The notes beneath the pieces are model-generated. The model did no database searches and was not told where the DNA came from. It saw only the letters and a list, made by a program, of their open reading frames with translations. A DNA stretch of 64,000 nucleotides from Membranipora membranacea (taxonomy: Eukaryota > Bryozoa > Gymnolaemata > Cheilostomatida > Membraniporidae), in NCBI GenBank assembly GCA_914767715.1, contig OU612072.1, positions 23,622,001 through 23,686,000 of the forward strand, in the 5' to 3' direction. Positions 49,847-60,700 of the stretch are shown here, piece by piece (within the stretch, counting starts at the first letter, position 1; every line of letters starts with the position of its first letter). The translations under genes were made by a program, and so were the position numbers.

Positions 49847-52800
49847 ATGGCTCTGCGTTCGCTGCCGCCCTTACTAGTGCTGACTTTCGCCCAGATGACT
49901 GTTGGGCTTGATGTGTGTAAGTATTAGGTATTTATTTCAAATTGACTGCTCAAAAAATCATAATATGTTTTTTTAATTAGCAAGAGCATTACTGTTTGGC
50001 AGCAAACAATCACAATCAAGTTGTTTTGGGGCTCTTCGGCCGTCGATGGTGGTAACTTTACACACACGATCGATTACTGGATTACTCAGATGTAGCACAG
50101 AGTAAACCATGGCATGAATTAGATAAAGTATGATCCATGTCGCTCAAGTTCTATTGTTGAGCTGATGTCGGCTAGAGAAGGGGAGCAAATCCAAACTCAA
50201 ACAAATTATATCCTACTGACTCGCAAGGAATTTGACAAATGCAGTCACAATATCAACTTGCCATATGCATGACGGTGACACCCAGTATGTGCCGGCACTG
50301 TTTTATAGGGATACTCTCAGTCCAATCAGGGCTTATATGTTATTATCACCAGATGAGCCGTTTTCCTCCGTTCTATTTCACAATCATAAATGAAAAATAA
50401 TATTGTGGAATTGTTTTTAGCAATTAAACATCGTTGTAATCTCATGCAGGTACCTTTTTGCAATCCAATGGAGCAAGAATACTTGTTATTGGAAAATTTC
50501 AGCAGCCTCAACTGCCTCCTAAAATACTTGTGTAAGTTGTAGTATTCTGCAACAATTATAATCTCCACTTCCCTAAAAGTGACTGTTTTGTTTCACAATC
50601 ACTTAAATCTAATTTTTCATTATAGATTACATGGATAGTATATGCGGACAGAGTATAGATATGACAGAGATACACAGCGCCTCAGTAGAGACATCTAAAA
50701 CTCTCACATACCCGAATAACCTGGACTGTACAGTAACCTTCCAGGCTCCGGCCGGCAAACGATTCTATCTCATCCTCAGGTTAGGTTAAAACTGTGAAAA
50801 TTTGAGATGAGGGAACTACACTGAAATAGATACAACTCTCTTATCGCTTCTCGGCCTGTTGGCTAAGACCAAAATGTCACTACCAATGACCGATTAGTGC
50901 CAGTTTCAGTGTTGGCAGCTTGCTGCACACCCAGTTCAGATGGTCTTTTATGGCTTCACACATCTAGGATTTATTCAAGTTTCCTAGGATGTATCACATT
51001 CTCAGTAGCCTATGAGGATTTAGTGCACCTTGCGTCACTCTTTAGGGGCAGCACAGTCTTCTGTTTCTTACTAAACGGCAATACTGTGAAAACTGTGGTG
51101 GGGTGGAGGGAGACTAGATTAGGTTTGGACCACTCAACTCTGCCTACAAATCAAGTGGCTGCTGCTCCTCCTCCTCAAAGTCTATTAATTTGGAGTTACC
51201 TCTTGTTTTTCATGTTATTCTGCTGCCCTATGCAGATTGTGTCAACGGCGGTTACTTTGTAGGCTATGCATGCAAATCGGATCAAGCTTGACCTAAAATG
51301 AGAACTGTCCAACAGGTCCTCTGGAATCGGGATGGACTCCTGGAAAACTTTTGAATATTTTTTTCTAAAAGATGAATTTCATGATGGGCAGTTTTAAGAG
51401 AATCTCCTCTTAATATTTATACAGCCGATTTGTGACAGAGCTATCAGGTAATCGTTGCTATGACCACCTCTCCATATATGACGGGGCGAGCGTTACAAGC
51501 CCGACTATAGCAGATAAACTATGCGGTGAGATCACAGGGGAGCCGGTCTATAATACCAGCGCAGAGTTTGTCACGTTCAAGTTTGTATCTGATGACTCCG
51601 CTAAGGATAGAGGATTCGCCATCGTCGTTCTCGGGTTCACTGAAGGTAGTAGTTTTCTCTTCAAAATTTAAATAGACATACACTATATGACACAATTCAG
51701 CAGTCTGCCCCAATGCCCAATTGTTTGTTGAATGAGAAAGTCAAGGATTTGAACATAAAGGAATGCGGAATTGAATATTTTCAATTATCAGATCTGGCCT
51801 GTTTTGTCAAATTAATGACAGAGTGTGTTGTTGGGGTGGGGCGGCTGTCAGGGGTAGAAACTTCGGGAGTTTTGGGGATCAAACTAGTGACAGCTACAAA
51901 CTTATCTTATACTTCACTTTCATAACCTGTTTTGGACGGCAAATTAAATTTGGGAAATTGATCATCGGTTCAATCAAACATTATTTCTCTCTTAGGTCCC
52001 ACATGTAACAGCGATGAGTTACTCTGTCAGGATAGACAGATATGTATAGATGAAGTGGACTCACTGTGTGATGGCTATGATCATTGTGGAGACAACTCAG
52101 ACGAGAGTCAATGCGGAAGTAGGTCATGTGGCCACAGACCTAACAAACAATTCCTAACACCTAGAACAAGTTTAATTCAATTGCCTGCATTCCTGTTGCT
52201 CCCAATCCACTGGTCACTGCGGCGTGACCAGTGGATCGGGATCGACTCGGAACACAGGCAAATGGACCAAACTTTTCTACTTAACACCCAGAAGATTTGT
52301 GAAATCTGAACTATCACCTCCACTCTTGCACATCATGTGGGTGATTGTCGAGATTCCTATTTTTGTACAACTTGATACTACAATTTCGCTCTACATGAGT
52401 AATTCATTATACACATCTTCTTAGATTAAAGCTGGCAAACAAAAGCCTCGGCCAAATTATTCCAATTTTTTGGCTACAGTGCCGAACATTTTCACATGCA
52501 ATATAATATAGGATTAACCTGATAAAATAATTGTATTGTTGATTTAAAAAGCTGAGGTATTCAGGTTTGCTTTTAACTTTCGGTTCCTGTTTTAGGCGGT
52601 ACGGATTCCGAAAACAGCTCCCTGGTTACTTCTATAGGTCTGATAGTCGGTTTATCCATTGTGGGAGTAACTCTGGTCATCATCGTTATCTTCATGATTC
52701 ATTACTGTTACAAAAAGTATAAGTGGAATCAGTATCTCAAACAGCTGTATGGAAACAAGGTAAGACAACTGAGTATCTGTTGAATTGCAGAGCGAACTCA

Positions 52801-54544
52801 TTCATTTGAATGTGGGAAACACTGCTCTCTGCTGTAACTAAACACCATTGATAGTGATCGCCTGTATTGCCAGTTAATGGCTATATGATAGGTGCCTCCT
52901 CGCTGAGATATTTAGATAATGATTTGTGTAGTAACCAAATGGCCACTCAATACCTTGCTGCTCCCATTTTATGGGTACCCATCTCCCAGGGGAAAAACTA
53001 GGTACTGTCGAAGTACGGTACAGGGGAATCGAAATAAGAGTCAGAGTAATTCATTTTATTTTTATTTTTTTAATTTGACTTTATTTTTAATTAATCACAG
53101 TTGGACACAATATTTCATAGAATTCGCCAAGGATGGAAGCCTGCTGGCGATTGCTTATATACACGCAAGTGCTTGTTTGTGGCATTACATTTGCGCATTA
53201 TTTCATTCATTTGAAATGAAGTCTACGTTAGTCTCAGTACTCAGCCTTTTGAGCACTTAGACTAGCATATTACCAACACTTATTTTATTCCTCAAGTCTC
53301 ACCTTTTTTTTTACTCACAGAATGTACTTGTGTCAGCAAAGATAGAAGCAGCGTATCCTCTGACCCACAACTATCAGGATAAGGAGTTTATTAACATAAC
53401 GAGAGCAGAAAGAGATGCTGCCTTAGTTAAGATAGATGATGGAGGTGCTGCCGCTAATCCTGATATACCATATGGCAGCAGTGCTAGTCTGGCTTCCTCA
53501 CAGGTAAATTTAAGATAATGAAACCTACACCATGTATCTGTACCAGCAATGTCTAGAGGAAAAAGTATGAGCTAGCGCTTTGTCTAGATAGCTTGAGTTT
53601 TGGTATGACTAAATGTTAGCCATCACTGGATTTTGGCTTGCTGAGGTTGTTGTAGTCTATATAAAGTGAATGTGATGTGATCGAAATGGGACATAGCGCG
53701 ACCTGCCTTCTCTCGGACTTTACATCTCAAGGGTATTAGATTTTTTCAATGCTAAAAATTTCCAAGATGACTCAATAAATTGCAGACTATAGCTGCCTTC
53801 ATATTCAAATATGTAGTTTCTTAGTATCTTCAAATTAAATACCATGATGTGTCACTTTGTCAAGACAGGTAGGCGCAACACAAAATAAAAGTTTTGAAAT
53901 AAAACAGCTTCCGTCATCCTCGTTTGTATTGAGACAGCATTTTATTGACAAGACTTGATGTTTCGTCATCAGTAAGCATTTCCCTGGCTTTGATATATTT
54001 TGGTGCATTGTCATCATGAACGAGGCTAAACACTGATGATAACTGGTGGTATCCAGACACTACTGACGGTTTACAGTTTTAAAATACAAAGTTGTCCCCT
54101 CTTTTAGTCTGAGACTGCAACTCCTAATACTGCAAAAGACAGGTTTACTTTTCTCAATGTCCGATCAAAGAGTTTGACGTCACGATAAAAAAAAAACAGT
54201 TTTATATACCTTATATTTTATATATATAGTCACATTCCTCGGTTCAATATGTGACAAAAAAAGATTTAAACGTCATAATGTTAGTTACTTTTTTCTTGAA
54301 GATTTCTATGGACAGACAAGACCTACAGGTAAACACAAATGGTGCAGAAGGACTCAATCCAACTAAAGATGACAGAGCTGACAAAGTTATGGCTGATGAT
54401 GAGAAGACAACACTTCAAGCATCAAATGAAGGTGGAGAGGATATGACTACGGAAAACTCAGAGAAAACACCAGACAGCTCAGCAGGGGTAGACAACTCAG
54501 CATTTGTTGATCAGGCTGACAATGACAAAGTCACAGAGCTATGA
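49847..54544 (+). CDS. CUB-LDLa single-pass membrane protein with PDZ-ligand-like C-terminus
   Basis: Seven exons (49847-49916, 50626-50779, 51425-51645, 51996-52118, 52596-52759, 53321-53503, 54302-54544) total 1158 nt, 385 residues, with all phases consistent. Signal peptide 1-20 (MALRSLPPLLVLTFAQ...). CUB domain about 30-148: CG start, YPNNLDCTVTFQAP, CYDHLSIYDG, LCGE, FVTFKFVSDDSAKDRGFAIVV. LDLa module about 151-189, with the calcium-binding pattern CDGYDHCGDNSDESQC. Transmembrane helix about 200-226 (SIGLIVGLSIVGVTLVIIVI), then a basic stop-transfer YKKYKW. The cytoplasmic tail of about 160 residues ends NSAFVDQADNDKVTEL; the final T-E-L fits a class I PDZ ligand. CUB plus LDLa plus one membrane span resembles NETO and LRP3/10/12 proteins, but there is only one CUB and one LDLa, so orthology is not claimed. 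Likely a plasma-membrane receptor or co-receptor. Confidence 0.87.
50843..50877 (+). ncRNA. U2 snRNA 5'-end fragment (truncated, probably non-functional)
   Basis: ATCGCTTCTCGGCCTGTTGG followed by CTAAGACCAA matches the first ~30 nt of U2 snRNA (stem-loop I: CTTCTCGGCC-TTTTGGCTAAGATCAA) with two or three substitutions. Similarity stops before the branch-point-recognition and Sm regions, so this cannot be a working U2 gene. It lies in intron 2 of the CUB-LDLa gene. It may be a chimeric retro-insertion or a U2-headed SINE. Confidence 0.75.
52162..52279. mobile_element. Foldback MITE, copy C
   Basis: Inverted arms with AATTGCCTGCATTCCTGTTG / CACAGGCAAATGGACCAAAC, and a central near-perfect hairpin CCACTGGTCACGC/GCGTGACCAGTGG. 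The flanks CCTAACACC (52153-52161) and CTTAACACC (52280-52288) are a probable 9-bp target-site duplication with one difference. It sits in intron 4 of the CUB-LDLa gene, starting about 40 bp after the donor. Confidence 0.8.
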
Positions 54545-55239
54545 ATCCAGTTTTAACATGTAGTTTGCCAATCACCTCTACCCTCTGATCAGAGCCATGC
54601 AATGGTTAATTCATCTCAAGCTTCTGTAATTCTGAATCCACCACAGTTGAGTTTTGGAGTAATCAATAATGAATCTTAACACAGGAACGAATCATAATGA
54701 TGTAAAAAGTTATCGGAGGCATATTTCTGAATGTTTCACTTGTATGAAAGTATTATATACTTAGGACACCAACGATACCTTGCATATATACACAACTGTT
54801 ATCTGATGTAAGCATAACAATAATCTGATGTTTGTTAACTCTCAAAGTATGGGCTATTTCTTTGTACAGCTAATACAACAAGATAGAAGTCTCAGACATA
54901 ACTCTACAATCACTGTACCCTGTATCAACCAGCTTGCTACTCGTCAAAAAAAGTTCTAACTTCAAACAACAATGACTGAAATCTCAGTTATCTAGTAGCT
55001 ACACAGCGGCATAGAAAGGCTAGCGGCCAATCACACATCATGCATGGTTTAGGCTGAGAGAAACTTAGTCTGAGCCCCAACCCAGATTTTCGCCCACCGC
55101 TCGATGGCCCGACAGCCCCTGGGCGGGGGAAACTGTAATATCAATTGTTGTGTGACATAAGCCGCCAAGGACTAGATATCGGCTCATTTCATTGGAAGTT
55201 GTTTCGATAAATATAATCAATAATTATTTTCAGACTGTC
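54545..55239. other. 3' flank of the CUB-LDLa gene
   Basis: No coding evidence. It presumably holds the 3' UTR and polyadenylation region of the plus-strand gene. I see no other feature. Confidence 0.45.
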
Positions 55240-55393
55240 TCAGAAAAGAAATAAGCGCTTTATCCTCTGAGTTTATTAACATAACAAGAGCAGAACGACA
55301 CACTGCCTTAGTTAAGATAGATGATGGAGGTGCTGCCGCTAATCCTGATTTACCACATGGCAGCAGTGCTAGTCTGGCTTCCATACAGGACTG
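55240..55393 (+). pseudogene. Decayed copy of CUB-LDLa gene exon 6
   Basis: The stretch at 55270-55392 repeats 53381-53503 almost base for base, encoding EFINITRAER...ALVKIDDGGAAANPD and GSSASLAS. Compared with exon 6 it carries a 22-bp internal deletion (missing CCCACAACTATCAGGATAAG and two following bases), which shifts frame, and the donor is lost: CAG|GACTG instead of CAG|GTAAAT. A T-rich ATTTTCAG acceptor-like site remains at its left. The high identity of the rest implies a recent partial duplication. Confidence 0.88.
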
Positions 55394-56659
55394 TTATTGA
55401 AATGTTTGCCGGCGATTGCATCACCCTCAGTTGGTCTGCTGTGCTGATGGGGCAGTCAATTATTTCGATCCTCCAGGTGGAACGGTCATATCCATCGTAA
55501 TATACCACCCCAAATTCAGTGGATTTTTCATGAAAATAATCAGACTTTAAATTAAGCGATTTACCTATCAGTGAAATAGTTCAAAACACTTCTCAATCTC
55601 CACGTAGTAGGCAAAGAAATGTTATCATCATAGATGCTGAGGTAGTTGCTATATTAGTGATTAGTGTCAGTTGTAAGTCACCTCATATCTATGAGCTTAA
55701 ATAATAATATTCCATTTCTACAGCTGTCATTGCCTTTGAGTCAGGTGGCTTCGTTCTGTTTTCAAATTCTCGGACACAGTGATCTTGTGCACTTTCGCAA
55801 AAACTGACTTTGCATAGAAATATCTAGGCAACCAGTACTCCGATTTGTATTCCGTTTTTTTCATCATACACACAGTAACAACATTTTCCTAAAATTAAAC
55901 GAAGCCCCACAAAACAATAATTAATTAAGAATAATTAAAAAATACCTGTTCGGATATGAAATGGACAACATTTCTAGAACAGCTGGGAGGAAAAAACTTT
56001 CATAAATTAGTCTTATATGATCTATCTCACCAAACGATCAATGTGCTTGTTGATTGGATTAAGCATACTAGAGATAATCCACTGTTAATCCCGATGACAG
56101 CACCTTAATCAGCTGCCTGTATATCCATGCTGTGTCAGTTTGAGGAAGACAAATTTAACTCAGCTTCAGCAGACACAGCTGAATTTTATGGCAAAAAAAA
56201 CTATGAATCTCTACCTGTCTTAGAACAAGAGTAAATCAGAGATTAGCAAGGATTAAAAAAATCTTGAGTAAAAGTGGCCTCAGCTCATTTTGCATTAAAT
56301 GAGGGACGATTTGATGACAACCTTTAATTCTATTCAATGAGATTTCAGGTAATACAATTCACTGCATCAGCTTCTGATCCCAGCAAGGGGCATCCTGATG
56401 AATTGAATAGAGATGATGATTCACTCTCTATTCATGCCAGTGCAAAATTTAGTAACACCTCCATATTTTTATTTACATATTATTACGAATGAATGAAAGA
56501 GCCTAGCTATTATGTAACTTTAGGTACAGAGTGTGCTTCGCTTGATGGTAAAGTTTTACAATTCATTTAACCGTTGCTGGGTAGGTGTTGATCAGATTGA
56601 AAAGTGTGCCGACATGCACAAGATCACTGTGGGAGGACAAAATATCAAATGTCAGAGAG

Positions 56660-56819
56660 AACGATGGTACAGCTGACTCTTCATACTAGGGATGATGCTC
56701 AACCAGGAGCAAAACAAGCTGGCTGCGACCAATCAGAGAGAGCCAATAATACGAAGATCAAATGCAACGGAGAAAAATCCCGCTTTTGTTGATTCAGCCC
56801 ACAATGGCGAAATTATATA
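56660..56819 (+). pseudogene. Diverged copy of the CUB-LDLa gene's last exon
   Basis: The end of this segment reads NPAFVDSAHNGEII then stop, aligning with the gene's C-terminal NSAFVDQADNDKVTEL, with polar Asn/Glu-rich sequence upstream in both. The PDZ-ligand end is not kept. It lies in the same order after the exon 6 copy, so the last two exons seem to have been duplicated together. Whether it is used as an alternative last exon is unknown; no clear acceptor was found. Confidence 0.6.
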
Positions 56820-57081
56820 ACTTTGAATTACATTATCAATACAAGTATCCAAAGTCACATGCCAGCAATAATGATTTGCATCTTTTAACCACTGGATATC
56901 AATCAATTCAAGATATTAACATTTTTGACTGAGGTCTACCAACTAGGGACAAACCTGCCCATCTACCTAAGTGCATTGCTAGATTATAACACATATTTCT
57001 TATGATCACTTTGGGCAGCATTGGATTGGATCAATAGATGTATGGTTTAATAAAAATGCTGTACGAGGGATAGTGTTGACC

Positions 57082-57176
57082 TTGATCAGGATTGATCCAT
57101 TTTTGCCCGCATTGGATTGCGCCACCCCCCCCCCCCATTCCAATTCCAATGCGGGCAAAATGGATCAAACTTGATC
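57082..57176. mobile_element. Foldback MITE, copy D, with target-site duplication
   Basis: Arms GATCCATTTTTGCCCGCATT and AATGCGGGCAAAATGGATC are nearly perfect complements around a C homopolymer of about 14. The element is flanked by TAGTGTTGACC on both sides (57071-57081, 57177-57187), an exact duplication of 9-11 bp depending on where the ends are set. Same family as copies A-C. Confidence 0.87.
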
Positions 57177-57719
57177 TAGTGTTGACCATTATTCTAACTA
57201 ATTCAACTAACAATGTTGAGCATCAAAGTTTTCCGCAACCAAGAATCTTTTTTTATTATTCAAATAAAAGCTATGAAAACATAAGTAAAAATATTTATCA
57301 AAAATTTAGTGCTGACATAAATGGTGAAAAATATTGTTTATGATTATCAAACATATAAATCATAGATAGTAGAATACAGCTGGCTGAGTATCTATCTTTT
57401 GAGGAAATTCTTTGTTAACTTATCAGTTGGGAAACAATACAAATCTACCAAGAAGAACTGAGTTTCAAAATCTTACTAATAAATCATACCATTAGTCATT
57501 GTCAAAAGGTTATATCAATAGTTTAGATGCTGGCTAGTGATTAACTGATGATACAAATATGCTTGGCAAATGATGATAATGTTCATTACATAGGTCGGGT
57601 CAATTTCATTCCCACATGTTGCTAATTGGCAAAAAATGTTTTGTCAGTGGCAGTGTATATGTAACCTCAAGCCTAGGTTTTAGCACTTTTTATCTGACCC
57701 CACATGGTAAGCTTGCTCC

Positions 57720-60700
57720 TTATGGCTCGGTTGTTGGTTTTGGAGCACATGTAGAAGATTTGCTGTCAGGGGATGAAGGATTCTGCGATTTCGGGAAAAA
57801 CTCTGAGATCACTTTCTCCATTACTTTCGGGTCTATAAAACTTTCCCTAACTGTAACACTGGGACTGGCTAACTGGGGAAGCATTGCTCCGAAATAGAAC
57901 TCTCTTAACTTTTCTAGCGTTGATTGCCCAGAAATCTTTTTCACATACCCATGGCTGCGCTTAATTGTTAACACATTGCAAACATTGCCATGAGCGTAAG
58001 CCACATAGTCGCACATTTCAATATCAGGAAATGCCATGAACAACCCAGCAATTTCGTACCACTCATCCTCTGTTATCAAACTGAGTGGACGTGGATCATC
58101 CTGTCCAGATAGGTCTTTCAACTTAGAAATATCCCCCTTCAAAGCACTTTTTTTCAAATTCTGAATGATTCCTCGCATCATTACCAAATGCACCTTCCCA
58201 CCCTTTTTTACAATTGCCTCAGGAGTGGCTCCCAACTCAGGGTAATTTTCAATAAGTTTCATCCCCAGAAAACCGTCAGCGTCCACCCCCACGTCCATAA
58301 GATGAAACGGGGGCAGCTGTACATTTTCCTCCTTGTTGCGGAGAAACTGAATGTATTTCTCCCTCAATACTTTTTTCCTCGATATAACCTTGCTTTTCAT
58401 GAGATCTGTGAGCATGGCAGGACTGAACTGAGGACCGGTTGTTCTGACAGCCTTGTTAAAATTTGCCGCTGTCAACCTGTTCTTCATAGCCTTTTTCCAT
58501 TCAAGAGCTCCTCTTTCTAGGTGATAATCTTTTAGCTTAAATATGTCAGATCTGTAGAAATCGGTCATGTCCAGCTCCAGGTTTTTCTCATCATGATTAC
58601 TGAGATAATCATCTATAGATAAGATTAATGCATTGAGTCACTTCACATCCCTTCAGCAGCCAAGACATAATGATTACCGTAATCCCTCACCTATAAGTCA
58701 CCGGACTTATAAGTGAATCACCCCCCTCAGAAAAAATAAAAATGCTCCAGCTATAAGACACCCCACCGCTCTAAGACACTCACTACACTCACTACAAATG
58801 AACTAAGTAGTTTTGGGGAAAAAGCTGCCCTCAGTGGGTTTTGAACTCACAACTCCATGTTTACAAGTCCAACGCTCTACCACTGAGCTATTCATCTTCG
58901 GTGATTGTAGGAGGTTTTGGTCCAAATTAGATATAATAATGCTTCAAATGTTAGTCGCGTCTATATACTACTCTCTTAAAGCCGCCTTCACCTATACGTC
59001 GCGCTCTATAGGTGAGGGATTACGGTACCTTCTGTTTTAAGCCATTAAGCAGTTAGCTGGGCTATATGAAATTTTTTTATCTCCATACTATCATAAAGTC
59101 ACTTTGGGCAGTTTATCAATAAGACTGCTTGCTATATGCAAATCCTTGTACAGTGAATCCCTTCAAAAAATGGTAATATTCAGCCTACCTTGCTTTTGTT
59201 TGATTGTAGCCAATAAGCTAGACAGATCGTCATAGTATTCTTCATTGCTATATTAATAAAAGAGAGTACCAACTGACAAAGGCTTCATAAATTGAGTAAC
59301 TCAGCTGATATAAAAATTGACCATCTTTAGAAACTTCGAAATCGATTCTCACTGATATGAAAGTCATAACCTGAAAGAAAGCTTAATCACCATTACTCTA
59401 AATTATGCAAAATAATAATATTTTCTTATCAGATTGGGTTTTCTGCGTTCCTGACATCAAGAGCTTTCCGTTGGTACATAGAACAATAAGATTACTTGAA
59501 AAATTTTAGCCGTATATACTAAGATTTTAAGAAACGGAGGACAACATGAAAAAACATTTTTGTTTCTGAAGATTTGCCTCAAGTGAAAACTTACCCACAT
59601 TCATCAGCAAGCTCCAACCTTAAAAAAGTCAGAAAAACAAGTGTTATGATACCCTTGTTATTCTGGGGTGACGGGAGGACCAGGCCTAACTAACTTAACT
59701 TTCATATTTTTCAGTTCTTTTTATTTCATGTACATATTAAAAGAAGAAATTCAATAATTGTAGTAAACTGGATTTTGATTTAGACAGGTTGAAATTAAAA
59801 TCAAGGATTATTACAATTATTATGAAATTGTTTGTAAATATCAGCAGTGTAAATTCAAATACATATTGTATGCTTAAAAACAGTCAGGAACAAGATTTGA
59901 ATTCGATCTTGATCTTGATTAATATTCCTACCCAAAGATGCAAAGGCTTCCCACAATGAACTCCCTCTCTCTCTCATGAAGAACAACACACATGAATTGT
60001 GGGTGTGGTTGAATTTGATGCCCTAGGACGAAAGGCCATATTATATAAAAATAGCCGCTTTTACATTAGATTATTCTGCAAATCTATAAAATTTGAATAG
60101 CCAATGTCAATTCAGCATTTCTAGTTGTTTAGTTGAGAGTTTGTTTGGATAATAACTTACCGCTCTTTTAATCGGCTGTTCACGTACTTTAGATCTGAAA
60201 AATCCTGTTTTATCTGTAACCACTCCTCCCTTTTTCTATCTAGTTTTTCCTGAACATGATATCAAAAACAGCTCGATAAAACTTCAATGAACAAATTAGC
60301 CTCTATGTCTCTCAAACTGCAGCCTAATGAATACAGGAAGACCAAGGCAATATACAGGTTGGCAGGTAGTTTTGTCCTCACTGAAAATATTCAAAGCACC
60401 TCTGGGTCAAGACGTGTATAGGGTTTGAGATTTATCCCATCTTCATCTGACAAGCTTTGTTTATTTGGGGGGGGGGGGGGAGACAGCCTACATAAGCTCA
60501 AAGAGCTACCTCTTTTATATCCACTTCAGAAAACTGTCAATGTTAATGAATGAAGTTATCTAACATTGTACAATGTCTCCTGACAGTGAAGCTGCTGTCG
60601 GACTATATATTGCTTTGTCCTATATGTAGTCTAATTTCTATGCTGCAATAAGCCTACTAGTGAATTTGCAAATTCATGGTAAGGTATCACTGTTTAAATT

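Noticed and set aside
58824-58893. Functional tRNA-Thr gene
   Set aside because: The anticodon stem is unpaired and there is no acceptor stem, although the A box and T-arm look good.
58813-59040. Plus-strand open frame with VGFELTTPCLQVQRSTTEL
   Set aside because: This peptide pattern is the familiar antisense reading of a tRNA or tRNA-derived repeat and lies inside the MITE.
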